In this document: positions 54,263 to 62,051 of the stretch, one piece after another
How positions within the stretch are numbered: position 1 is the first letter of the stretch
Layout: each line of letters begins with the position of its first letter
NCBI RefSeq assembly: GCF_004363305.1
Contig: NZ_SNZA01000001.1
Span: forward strand, 62,001-126,000
Length of the DNA: 64,000 nt
From: Marinomonas communis
GTDB lineage: Bacteria > Pseudomonadota > Gammaproteobacteria > Pseudomonadales > Marinomonadaceae
Direction: 5' to 3'
Translations under genes and position numbers: made by a program
Notes under the pieces: generated by a model
What the model saw: only the letters and a program-made list of their open reading frames with translations
Database searches by the model: none
What the model was told of the DNA's origin: nothing

Positions 54263-55606
54263 ATGCAAAAGATCCCCTTAAAAGATACTACTTATAACGA
54301 AGGCAAGATTTATGTACGATTGATGAGTGGTCGTTTTCAAACTCTGCGTCGCATCATTAGTTGGCCCATGTTGACGGCTTTTTTTCTGATGGCTTGGCTA
54401 CGTATCGATGGCGAGCCATTGTTGATGTTTTCCTTTTCTAACCATCGCATTTTGATTTTTGGCTTGGAACTATCTTGGTACGACTTGCAGCTATTAGGCG
54501 GGCTCTTGATTGCAGGGGCGACCTTTTTATTTTTTCTCTCCATGTTGGCGGGGCGGGTGTGGTGTGGGTTTGCTTGCCCGCAAAGTGTCTGGACTTGGAT
54601 CTTTATTCGCATCGAAGACTGGGTAGAAGGCAAAGCCAATCGACGGGCCAAGCAAGATAAGCAGCCCTTACAAACCAGCGTACTTTTTAGACGCTTAGTT
54701 AAACACGGCTTATGGCTATTGGTCTCTGTGCTGACGGCGGTTTCATTTACTGGCTACTTTATCGATGTTTACGAACTGCTTGATGAGGCTATGCAGTTTG
54801 AATTGCCGATCTATGTAGTGGTCTGGTTGTTAACCGTCATCGGTTTTACCTACCTCAATGCAGGGTTGATGCGCGAGCAAATTTGTCTCCATGCTTGTCC
54901 TTATTCACGGTTCCAATCGGTGATGTTAGACCAGCACAGTAAAGTGGTTTCGTATGACCTCAATCGAGGTGAACCGCGCTCAATAAAGCAGAGTGCTCAT
55001 CAATCTGAAAAAGGGGATTGTGTGGATTGCACGCTCTGCATTCAAGTTTGCCCAGTGGGTATTGATATTCGCCAAGGCTTACAAGCCCCTTGTATCAACT
55101 GCGGTGCCTGTATTGACGCCTGCGATTCGGTAATGAAAAAGCTGTCGAAACCACTGGGCTTAATTCGCTTCGCCAGCGAATCAGAACTAGCGGGAGAGAC
55201 CTACCAGCTCGTTCGTCCACGACTCATCGGTTACTTAACGGTCATGCTGATTGCTTTATCCGTGGTGGCCTATGGCTTTACACAAACCACTGATTTGCTG
55301 GTGGAGTTCAATCGCGAGCGAGATGTGATGTATACCGTTCAGGGTAATGGCGAAATCTGTAACTTCTACAAAGTGAAGGCGGAAGTGTTTAACTTAGACG
55401 CATCAAGCATGCATGTCGCAGTACAGCCATCTCATTACAAAGTGTATGGCAAAACGGATATTGAACTCACATCAGGGGATGTCTATTGGCGTGCGGTCAG
55501 ACTTTGCACTGAACAACCTACACCAGGTAAATCCGATATTAAGATGCTGTTTACAGCTGCTGATCGATCATTAGTTAAACCAACGACGTTCTTTGCGCCT
55601 CGCTAG
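54263..55606 (+). CDS. ccoG: Cytochrome c oxidase accessory protein CcoG (RdxA/FixG family)
   Basis: A 447-residue membrane iron-sulfur protein that helps supply copper to cbb3-type oxidase, probably by reducing Cu(II). About five TM segments lie in the N-terminal 220 residues plus one near 330. Polyferredoxin Cys clusters are GRVWCGFACPQSVW near 95 and, near 255-295, CVDCTLCIQVCPVG and CINCGACIDACDSV. The C-terminal about 115 residues form the periplasmic Ig-like domain. The gene stands alone; no ccoNOPQ or ccoHIS genes are in the window, so they must be elsewhere. GAGG precedes the start. Confidence 0.93.
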   Translation: MQKIPLKDTTYNEGKIYVRLMSGRFQTLRRIISWPMLTAFFLMAWLRIDGEPLLMFSFSNHRILIFGLELSWYDLQLLGGLLIAGATFLFFLSMLAGRVWCGFACPQSVWTWIFIRIEDWVEGKANRRAKQDKQPLQTSVLFRRLVKHGLWLLVSVLTAVSFTGYFIDVYELLDEAMQFELPIYVVVWLLTVIGFTYLNAGLMREQICLHACPYSRFQSVMLDQHSKVVSYDLNRGEPRSIKQSAHQSEKGDCVDCTLCIQVCPVGIDIRQGLQAPCINCGACIDACDSVMKKLSKPLGLIRFASESELAGETYQLVRPRLIGYLTVMLIALSVVAYGFTQTTDLLVEFNRERDVMYTVQGNGEICNFYKVKAEVFNLDASSMHVAVQPSHYKVYGKTDIELTSGDVYWRAVRLCTEQPTPGKSDIKMLFTAADRSLVKPTTFFAPR

Positions 55607-55699
55607 GAAGGCTATCCTCGTTTTATTCATACTCATAAGAACATTGCGCAGTTGCTTTTCTTGCTGATCCTACGTAAGTTGTACGCTCTATTAGGTCGT

Positions 55700-55905
55700 A
55701 CCTAGGTACAAGTCGTTTTTTGACTTGGGAAGTTGGTGAGCCGCTGTGCAATCCCAACACTGCCCCCGCAACGGTAAATTGGTAACGTCGATTTTAAATG
55801 CCACTGTGTGTATTTCACATGGGAAGGTAAATCGACTGTGATACAAAGATCACGCTAATGAGTCCGGATACCAGCCTAATAGTGGTTTACCATGGTGTTG
55901 CGGAG
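55700..55905 (+). ncRNA. Cobalamin riboswitch
   Basis: This sequence in the 379-base gap between ccoG and the DUF4198 gene has the standard aptamer blocks in order: GGGAAGTTGGTGAG, CCCCCGCAACGGTAA, a variable stem, CATGGGAAGG, and GAGTCCGGATACCAGCC (55860-55876), the B12-box region. It would bind adenosylcobalamin or a relative and reduce expression of the importer genes downstream. Boundaries are approximate. Confidence 0.93.
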
Positions 55906-55946
55906 GGCTTCACCGAGTAATGATGCATTAGCTGACAATACTTTTC

Positions 55947-55977
55947 CTCCCAACTCCGACTATTTATTTTGTTGGAG
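55947..55977 (+). promoter_or_regulatory. Candidate ribosome-binding-site sequestering hairpin of the riboswitch
   Basis: CTCCCAAC (55947-55954) can pair, with one bulged C, to GTTGGAG (55971-55977), which contains the GGAG eight bases before the GTG start at 55986. This suggests that cobalamin binding lowers translation rather than causing termination. No T-run terminator is visible in the leader. Confidence 0.55.
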
Positions 55978-55985
55978 AAATTTTC

Positions 55986-56786
55986 GTGTTTAAAAAAATC
56001 GCCCTAACGGCAGCAGCGAGTGCTGCGCTTTATTCTTCTGTTGCTTCGGCACACTTTCAAATGGTGTACACGCCTGAATTGTTGCGAGAAGCTGGCGGCC
56101 CCATTTCATTGAAATTGCCTTTTACTCACCCTTCTGAAAGTGGCCATGTGATGGCGGTCGATGAGCCTGAAGCGTTTTACGTGGTTAAAAAAGGCAAAAA
56201 AACAGACCTTCTCGATACGGTTAAACCCAGTCAATGGACCAGTGCAAGCAACACAGGCTCCTCTTATGAAGCACAGTATTCATTACGTGGTTTAGGGGAT
56301 TATGTCTTTATCTATGAGATGGCGCCTTACTACGAAGCATCAGAAGACATCTATATTCAGCAGATTAGCAAATCGATTGTTAACGTTGGTAGCTTGCCAA
56401 CCGACTGGAATGAGGACTTTGGCCTAAAAGCTGAAATCGTACCACTGACCAAACCTTATGCGATTTATGAAGGTGGCACGTTTACTGGCGTTGTGCGAAG
56501 TGAAGGGCAGCCTGTGCCATTCGCTGAAATTGAAGTGGAATACGTCAACTATGAACCTAATTCTGACACGAATGCCTTTGCCAGCGAGGGGAATATTGAG
56601 CCACCCGCTGATGCCTTCATTACAATGACCATTTTCGCAGATGCCAATGGTACTTTTACCTTTGGGATTCCTAAAGCGGGCCAGTGGGGATTTGCGGCCT
56701 TAGGTGTGGGTTCTGAAACCGAATACAAAGGTAAGGAGCTGTCTCAAGATGCTGTCATTTGGGTGCAAGCTCACGCCATCAAATAA
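55986..56786 (+). CDS. DUF4198 periplasmic protein of cobalt/nickel importer (NikK-like)
   Basis: A 266-residue exported protein with a signal peptide (about 1-22, ASAALYSSVASA). The mature N-terminus begins His-Phe-Gln-Met, as in NikK-type DUF4198 proteins, where an N-terminal His helps bind metal. It has beta-rich domains with a carboxypeptidase-regulatory-like C-terminal half (FTGVVRSEGQPVPFAEIEVEYV). It starts with GTG behind GGAG and is the first gene under the cobalamin riboswitch. With CbiM, the NikL/CbiL-like protein, CbiQ and CbiO it completes an ECF-type importer. Riboswitch control argues for cobalt. Confidence 0.85.
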   Translation: MFKKIALTAAASAALYSSVASAHFQMVYTPELLREAGGPISLKLPFTHPSESGHVMAVDEPEAFYVVKKGKKTDLLDTVKPSQWTSASNTGSSYEAQYSLRGLGDYVFIYEMAPYYEASEDIYIQQISKSIVNVGSLPTDWNEDFGLKAEIVPLTKPYAIYEGGTFTGVVRSEGQPVPFAEIEVEYVNYEPNSDTNAFASEGNIEPPADAFITMTIFADANGTFTFGIPKAGQWGFAALGVGSETEYKGKELSQDAVIWVQAHAIK

Positions 56787-56798
56787 TAGGATTAAGAT

Positions 56799-57419
56799 AT
56801 GCATATAGTAGACGGAGCGTTATCTGTTCCTGTCTTAGCCACCGGCGCCGTGTTAACGGCGGCCGGTGTGGCTTTAGGCTTAAAGAAGATGGATTATGAC
56901 CACCTTCCGCAGGTGGGCGTATTGTCCGCTGCGTTTTTTATTGCCTCTTACATCCATTTACCGATTGGTTTTTCGAGCGTGCATTTGATTCTTAACGGTT
57001 TAATCGGATTGGCACTTGGGTGGGCTGCGTTCCCTGCGTTATTGATTGCGTTATTCCTGCAAGCCGTTTTCTTTGGCTTTGGCGGTTTTGTCGTGTTGGG
57101 CGTCAACACGTTGAATATCGCGTTACCTGCCGTTCTGGTTTACTACGGTTGCCGCTATGGTATTCAGTCCAGTTCCCCGAAAGTGGCTGCCATATGGGGG
57201 GCAATCGGCGGAGCTGGAAGCATTATCCTGACGACCTTAATGGTCGCCGTGTCTTTGATGCTATCGGGAGAAGGGTTTGCGTTGGCTGCCAAAGCGACGT
57301 TTATCGCACATATACCGGTGATGATCATCGAAGGTTTTGTGACGGCATCTGCGGTGCTGTTGATCCGTAAAGTGAAGCCTACTTTCCTTGGATTGGATGA
57401 GGAACGTGTCTATGGCTAG
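56799..57419 (+). CDS. cbiM: ECF cobalt/nickel importer substrate-binding membrane protein CbiM
   Basis: A 206-residue, about seven-TM S-component. The invariant N-terminus MHIVDGAL supplies the metal site formed by the amino group and His2; further family blocks are FIASYIHLPIGFSSVHLILNGLIG and QAVFFGFGGFVVLGVNTLNIALPA. It lacks the fused CbiN part, and no cbiN gene is seen; the DUF4198 and NikL/CbiL-like proteins probably take that place. Its stop overlaps the next start by eight bases. Confidence 0.94.
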   Translation: MHIVDGALSVPVLATGAVLTAAGVALGLKKMDYDHLPQVGVLSAAFFIASYIHLPIGFSSVHLILNGLIGLALGWAAFPALLIALFLQAVFFGFGGFVVLGVNTLNIALPAVLVYYGCRYGIQSSSPKVAAIWGAIGGAGSIILTTLMVAVSLMLSGEGFALAAKATFIAHIPVMIIEGFVTASAVLLIRKVKPTFLGLDEERVYG

Positions 57420-58017
57420 ATGGCGATTCATTCTGACGGTCTTGTGCATGTGCTCGCCTTTTATGGTTCAAGCACACAATGTGATCAGCGGTGTGTATGC
57501 AATAGGCTCAACCATAGAAGGCGAGATCGGTTTTTCAAATGGTGACATGGCGGCTGAAGGCACGGAAGTGATTGTGTTCGATTCATTGGGTAATGAGTTA
57601 GGGCGTGTGAAAACCGATGCGGAAGGATTGTTTGCCTTTGAGGCGAACAAGCGTATTGATCACTTTTTCTATGCCAACCTGAGTTCCGGGCATGTGATGG
57701 AGGAAATGCTCCCCGCAGACCAACTACCGGAGTCTTTGTCGGGAGACGCTGTTAAAACTGACAATGGCGATTCGAAGCAGGCATCTAAAACGGCTTCATT
57801 GTCTACCTCAGGGATGGATCAAGCGGAGCTTGAGGCCATGATTGAAAAAGCTGTGGCGAAGCAAGTGAAACCGTTACGCCAAGAATTGATGCAGTATCAA
57901 GCGAAAGCTGGGATGCAAGATATCTTAGGCGGTATTGGTTACATCTTTGGCCTATGTGGCTTAGGGATTTGGTGGCGCCAGCGTCAAAAAGAGAAACAGG
58001 AAAAGGCAAATGCCTGA
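57412..58017 (+). CDS. NikL/CbiL-like importer accessory protein
   Basis: A 201-residue protein with a signal peptide (about 1-22) and a mature N-terminal His (QA-HNV), a carboxypeptidase-regulatory-like beta domain (about 24-95), a polar linker, a coiled coil (about 130-165) and a C-terminal TM segment (DILGGIGYIFGLCGLGIWW) with a basic tail. This is the layout of NikL in NikKMLQO importers. I chose the ATG at 57412, inside the end of cbiM, because it gives a proper signal peptide; a longer in-frame start lies within cbiM. It overlaps cbiQ by eight bases. Confidence 0.82.
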   Translation: MARWRFILTVLCMCSPFMVQAHNVISGVYAIGSTIEGEIGFSNGDMAAEGTEVIVFDSLGNELGRVKTDAEGLFAFEANKRIDHFFYANLSSGHVMEEMLPADQLPESLSGDAVKTDNGDSKQASKTASLSTSGMDQAELEAMIEKAVAKQVKPLRQELMQYQAKAGMQDILGGIGYIFGLCGLGIWWRQRQKEKQEKANA

Positions 58018-58792
58018 GTTTCTAGAGCACAGCGGCACCTCTTGGCAAGGTCAAAAAGTCAAACACCAACGTTCAATCGTGGATCATATAGATCCTCGCT
58101 CGCGGGTGGTGATGGCTTCCTTGTTTGCCCTGATCACTGTGTTATCACAGAGCTATTTAAGCTTGTGTGTCGCTGTGGGTGTAGGTTTACTGTTAGCAGT
58201 TCTCGCTAGATTGAACCTAAAACGCACCTTACGTCGAGTGCTGGCGATGGATATGTTTATGATTTTTCTGATCATATTGTTGCCTTTTACTACACCTGGA
58301 GAGACTTGGTTCAGCATCTTAGGTCTTTCAGCCAGCAAGGAAGGTTTTCTCCATGCTGTCGTGATCCTATTGAAAGCGCATGCTGTGGTACTAGCACTGT
58401 TAGCGTTGATTGGTACGCTTAGCGCTACGGTGCTCGGCCATGCTTTGGCACGCTTACGCATCCCTGATAAGTTGGTGCACTTGATGCTTTTCACAGTGCG
58501 CTATTTAGAAGTCATTGGGCAAGAGTACAAACGTATGCGACGTGCTATGAAAGCCAGAGCCTTTGTATTGCGTACTGACCGACATACTTGGCGCTCGATT
58601 GGCTACTTAATCGGTATGCTATTGGTCCACTCATTAGAGCGTTCAGAACGTATCATGGATGCTATGAAGTGCCGCGGATATCAAGGCAAGTTCTATTTAT
58701 TTGACGATATGCGCTTGAGCCAGAAAGACCTGACTTTCAGCCTTATTTTTACACCTGTTTTGTGTCTATTGATCGGATTAAATTTTCTATGA
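58010..58792 (+). CDS. cbiQ: ECF importer transmembrane T-component CbiQ
   Basis: A 260-residue T-component that couples the ATPase to CbiM. It begins with a soluble segment (HIDPRSRVVMASLFALI) and has about five TM helices. The coupling helices carry the Ala-Arg-Gly-type motifs KARAFVLRTDRHTW and ERIMDAMKCRGYQGKF near residues 182 and 215. Its stop overlaps the cbiO start (ATGA). It lies in the middle of the cobalt importer operon. Confidence 0.92.
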   Translation: MPEFLEHSGTSWQGQKVKHQRSIVDHIDPRSRVVMASLFALITVLSQSYLSLCVAVGVGLLLAVLARLNLKRTLRRVLAMDMFMIFLIILLPFTTPGETWFSILGLSASKEGFLHAVVILLKAHAVVLALLALIGTLSATVLGHALARLRIPDKLVHLMLFTVRYLEVIGQEYKRMRRAMKARAFVLRTDRHTWRSIGYLIGMLLVHSLERSERIMDAMKCRGYQGKFYLFDDMRLSQKDLTFSLIFTPVLCLLIGLNFL

Positions 58793-59451
58793 GCAGCGAT
58801 GAATCTTTTTTCAAGGTAACTGGTTTAAGCTATCGCTACCCGAGACGGGGCGTGGTGTTGGATCAGGTGGATTTTGAATTGAAAAGAGGAGAGCGAGTAG
58901 CGCTCACAGGTCCAAATGGTGCGGGTAAGACGACTTTTTTACACTTGTTGGTTGGCTTAAAGAAGCCTAAAACAGGCCAGATTTGGGCGTTTGGTCAAAC
59001 GCGTAATGACGAAAAAGAGTTTGTGGAGGTGCGCGCAAGGGCAGGTTTTTTGTTTCAAGATCCAGATGACCAATTATTTTGTCCGACGGTGTTAGAAGAT
59101 GTGGCATTTGGCCCCTTGAACTTGGGTAAGTCTCGGACCGAAGCTTTGCAGATTGCTAAAGATACATTGGCCTCACTTGGTATGGCTGGGTTTGAAGAAA
59201 GGATCACTCACCAACTTTCAGGCGGTGAAAAGCGCATGATAACGCTGGCCGCCGTCTTAGCAATGGAACCTGATGTACTATTGCTAGACGAGCCGAGTAA
59301 TGCATTGGATGTAAAAGCGCGTCAACGTTTGATCGATACGCTTCTTAGCTTGCCTCAAGCCATGGTCATAGTGTCCCATGACGCGGATTTAGTTGACCAA
59401 TTATCTACCCGTGAACTGCGTCTTGAGAACGCAGCATTAACAGATATTTAA
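58789..59451 (+). CDS. cbiO: ECF importer ATPase CbiO
   Basis: A 220-residue ABC ATPase energising metal uptake. Walker A GPNGAGKTT is near residue 44, the Q-loop LFQDPDDQLFCPTV is near 93, signature LSGGEKRMI near 144, Walker B VLLLDEPSNALD near 164 and the switch His in VIVSHD near 198. The start overlaps the cbiQ stop; the frame also opens at an upstream TTG within cbiQ, which I rejected. Being a single ATPase, it should act as a homodimer. Confidence 0.95.
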   Translation: MSSDESFFKVTGLSYRYPRRGVVLDQVDFELKRGERVALTGPNGAGKTTFLHLLVGLKKPKTGQIWAFGQTRNDEKEFVEVRARAGFLFQDPDDQLFCPTVLEDVAFGPLNLGKSRTEALQIAKDTLASLGMAGFEERITHQLSGGEKRMITLAAVLAMEPDVLLLDEPSNALDVKARQRLIDTLLSLPQAMVIVSHDADLVDQLSTRELRLENAALTDI

Positions 59452-59461
59452 GCCATTGTTC

Positions 59462-59497
59462 AAAGGGACTACCAAATCGGTTAGCCCCTTTTTCTAT
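59462..59497 (+). terminator. Terminator of the cobalt importer operon
   Basis: AAAGGGACTA and TAGCCCCTTT form an imperfect ten-position stem with one mismatch, followed by TTCTATTCT. It lies 11 bases after cbiO and ahead of the converging rpmJ2. Confidence 0.65.
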
Positions 59498-59505
59498 TCT
59501 AGAAA

Positions 59506-59649
59506 CTACCGTTTCTTCCCACCTTTGCCTTGTACGGCTTTAAATCGTGGATTTGATTTACAAATCACGAATAGTCGACCACGGCGTTTTACCACTTGAC
59601 AGTCTGGGTGGCGCTTTTTAGCAGTTTTCAGTGATGACAAGACTTGCAT
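59506..59649 (-). CDS. rpmJ2: Zinc-independent ribosomal protein L36 paralogue (YkgO type)
   Basis: A 47-residue L36 paralogue, starting [17 protein letters not shown] and containing [18 protein letters not shown], clearly of the YkgO type. It lacks the Cys/His zinc ribbon of standard L36. Its ATG overlaps the rpmE2 stop (TAATG), so the two are co-translated. In E. coli such paralogues replace the zinc proteins when zinc is scarce. Confidence 0.93.
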   Translation of the reverse strand: MQVLSSLKTAKKRHPDCQVVKRRGRLFVICKSNPRFKAVQGKGGKKR

Positions 59650-59912
59650 TAACGTGCTCCTTTTAACTGATGAGAACCAAAGCGACGTTTGAAGTTTTGA
59701 ACACGTCCTTCCAACTGTGTGGCACGTTGCTCACCGGTGTAGACCGGATGAGAAGCCGAGGAAATATCAATGGTGTGGTAGGGATAGGTGTTCCCGTCTT
59801 TCCACTCAATTGTCTGTGAAGTTTTTAGTGTCGTTTTGATTAGGAAATAGGTGTCTACACTAGTGTCATGAAATACGACTGTACGGTATTCCGGGTGAAT
59901 GTTTGAACGCAT
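59649..59912 (-). CDS. rpmE2: Zinc-independent ribosomal protein L31 type B
   Basis: An 87-residue L31 of type B, lacking the four Cys of zinc-binding L31. It shows the family opening [19 protein letters not shown] and the block [18 protein letters not shown]. It is first in a two-gene unit with rpmJ2, transcribed from a promoter carrying a near-perfect Zur box 26 bases upstream. Under zinc shortage it should replace L31 and free zinc for other uses. Confidence 0.95.
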   Translation of the reverse strand: MRSNIHPEYRTVVFHDTSVDTYFLIKTTLKTSQTIEWKDGNTYPYHTIDISSASHPVYTGEQRATQLEGRVQNFKRRFGSHQLKGAR

Positions 59913-59938
59913 AGGGTGCCTCCTTGAATGTTTTAATT

Positions 59939-59955
59939 ATGTTATATCATAACAT
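59939..59955. promoter_or_regulatory. Zur operator upstream of rpmE2-rpmJ2
   Basis: ATGTTATATCATAACAT is a 17-base perfect dyad (seven-base arms with a three-base centre) matching the core of the gammaproteobacterial Zur consensus GTTATANTATAAC. It lies 26 bases from the rpmE2 start, so zinc-bound Zur would block transcription. Confidence 0.85.
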
Positions 59956-60115
59956 TTATTATGTAAATGATAATTGATATCAAAAAAATGGCCTTAAATT
60001 GCTCATCGCACCTTTTTCATTTTTAGTGGGAGAAAAAACCGATGAACATGTAATAAATGACAGCAAACTTTGTTTCTTATATATTTTTATAGATATTTCT
60101 TTGAAGTGAACTCTT

Positions 60116-61324
60116 ATGCCTAAATCGCAATCTTATTGCATAGCTTTGCAGCCAATATGTGATTCAGACATGGTTCATGTAGCGGATGAGCTGCTTTACC
60201 GGTCTACGTCATCTATGTCGAAAGCAGTGATCGATGATGAACTTGTCGCAACGGCAAGAGCTTGTAATGCAGCCTTCTATGAAACCGGTATTGAAAACCT
60301 CTGTGGCAGTGGCAAGTTATTTTTTAACGCCCCCAGAGAATGGTTGCTAAAACCTGAGCTTCTGCCTCCGTATCCCGAACAAGTTGTTATTGAAGTGTTA
60401 GAGAGTGTTGAAGGGGATGCCGACATTATTGTGGCCCTTCAACATGTAAAGGCGTTGGGTTATCAAATCGCATTAGATGACTTCGTTCTTAATGATCAAA
60501 CACGTCCCTTACTGGAGGTGGCCGACATCATTAAGCTCGATATGCTAGATGATCAGCAAAATAACAATATTGAGCTCTACTTAGATAAAGGCATAACGCT
60601 CTTGGCTGAGAAGGTTGAAGATATTGATACATTCGAGCGTTGTAAGGGTATGGGGTTTACGCTTTTTCAAGGGTATTTCTACGCAAAGCCTGAAATCAAA
60701 AGCGCGACTGAAGTGGATCGCAGTGGTAATGCAAACGCCAGACTCGAAATACTAAATGAGTTGTACAGTGATCAAGTCGACCTTGATAAAGTCGAAAAAT
60801 TATTGGTAATGGAACCTCAACTGGTCCTGCGTTTGTTAAAGATGATTAACTCGGCGCAGTATAAACGAGCTAATACCATCAGCAGTTTGCACCAAGCGTT
60901 AACCTTGCTGGGGATTGAGAAGCTGAGAACTCTGGTGAGTACATTAGTCCTCGCGAATGATGATCCTTGCAAAATGTTGCTACTATCTAAAGTCCTGACT
61001 CGTGCCGCGATGTGTAAAGCACTTGCTGAAAATGAGTTTAAAGCCAATGCGGACGAAGCCTTCATGGTTGGCATGCTATCCATGGCTGACTTAATGTTAG
61101 GTCAGCCGATTCAAAAGGTGTGTGAACATATGCCACTGCAACAAGAGAGCGTCGATGCACTCATTCGACAGAACGGCAAGTTGGGCAGCATTTTAACGCT
61201 CGTAAAAACGTTTGAGAAAGCAGGCTTACACTCGGCCAACGGTAATACCGTCGATAAACTTAATACCTATTACCTAGACAGCCGGAGCTGGGCTATGACA
61301 ATGCTAGCAGGGCTTTACGATTAG
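60116..61324 (+). CDS. EAL-HDOD signalling protein (YuxH family)
   Basis: A 402-residue protein. The N-terminal EAL-like domain (about 5-200) has a changed signature, DELLYR instead of E(A/V)LLR, while Asn, Glu and Asp positions (FFNAP, IEVLE, ALDDF) are partly kept; the loop after DDF is not the usual GxG. The C-terminal HDOD domain (about 205-390, LVMEPQLVLRLLKMINSAQY and LHQALTLLGIEKLRTLV) is helical. YuxH-family proteins often have weak or no cyclic-di-GMP phosphodiesterase activity and act by protein contact. It is transcribed alone. Confidence 0.88.
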   Translation: MPKSQSYCIALQPICDSDMVHVADELLYRSTSSMSKAVIDDELVATARACNAAFYETGIENLCGSGKLFFNAPREWLLKPELLPPYPEQVVIEVLESVEGDADIIVALQHVKALGYQIALDDFVLNDQTRPLLEVADIIKLDMLDDQQNNNIELYLDKGITLLAEKVEDIDTFERCKGMGFTLFQGYFYAKPEIKSATEVDRSGNANARLEILNELYSDQVDLDKVEKLLVMEPQLVLRLLKMINSAQYKRANTISSLHQALTLLGIEKLRTLVSTLVLANDDPCKMLLLSKVLTRAAMCKALAENEFKANADEAFMVGMLSMADLMLGQPIQKVCEHMPLQQESVDALIRQNGKLGSILTLVKTFEKAGLHSANGNTVDKLNTYYLDSRSWAMTMLAGLYD

Positions 61325-61339
61325 ATGTATTAGTTCAGA

Positions 61340-61864
61340 TTAGAGTTGCTGGAATGCATCCGCGATACGATCAACCTGATCCCAATCAGTGAATTCAATT
61401 TCGCTATCACCAATCTGTTCGCCACTCATTTTAAAGATCAGTTTGATCATCAAACGGTCGAAGAAGCTATTGTTTGCTAAATGTAGTTTGCCTGCAAAAA
61501 CGGCTTCGATGTCTGCATGAATCCCCGTTTTATGCTTAAGTTTAATAAAATATAGATTGTTTGAAGGTGAGCATTTGTTGGCTTTTCTGGCGGTGGCATT
61601 AACGCTAAATAACAACGTCTTCTTTGTGCTCAGTGAGATCGACTGTTCGATTAAAAAGCGCTCAAAATCTGGTCGATGTTTACCATAGCGAACGCTCCCG
61701 CCCAAAATAACCTTTTCATAGTCTGCTAAATCAACAGATGTCACCCCATGAATATCGATTATGGTCACATCGTGATTGGTCTTGATATGTTCGCCAATAC
61801 GCTGGCAAATTTTTCTAGTCTGACCGTCTACACTTGAAAAGAGCGCTAGCGTTTTTATCATCAC
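61340..61864 (-). CDS. hemG: Quinone-dependent protoporphyrinogen IX dehydrogenase HemG
   Basis: A 174-residue flavodoxin-like enzyme oxidising protoporphyrinogen IX to protoporphyrin IX in heme synthesis, passing electrons to quinone. The FMN loop is SSVDGQTRKIC near residue 10. The segment YEKVILGGSVRYGKHRPDFERF near 50, SVNATARKANKCSP near 88, and the C-terminal FDRLMIKLIFKMSGE with the family's membrane-facing helix all match HemG. It converges on the EAL-HDOD gene and stands apart from other heme genes. Confidence 0.9.
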   Translation of the reverse strand: MMIKTLALFSSVDGQTRKICQRIGEHIKTNHDVTIIDIHGVTSVDLADYEKVILGGSVRYGKHRPDFERFLIEQSISLSTKKTLLFSVNATARKANKCSPSNNLYFIKLKHKTGIHADIEAVFAGKLHLANNSFFDRLMIKLIFKMSGEQIGDSEIEFTDWDQVDRIADAFQQL

Positions 61865-61885
61865 GAATGCCTTTTAGTCATTTGC

Positions 61886-61926
61886 CAGCCAAACCAACCC
61901 TTTGCTGATTAGGCTTAGTTTGGCTG
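61886..61926. repeat. Inverted repeat between hemG and mesD
   Basis: CAGCCAAAC (61886-61894) and GTTTGGCTG (61918-61926) are perfect nine-base inverted copies with a 23-base loop, followed by TCTTTTT on the plus strand. No plus-strand gene ends here, so it may instead be an operator for hemG or a weak end signal for mesD. Confidence 0.4.
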
Positions 61927-62051
61927 TCTTTTTACCAATAATTGTATGGAATAAAACAGGCGATCAATTCATATCAGCTCTGCTGAATGCCATCCTCTTA
62001 ATTGGAATACGATGTGGGCATTAAGTTCAGTGACAGGACAATCCGCTTCTA

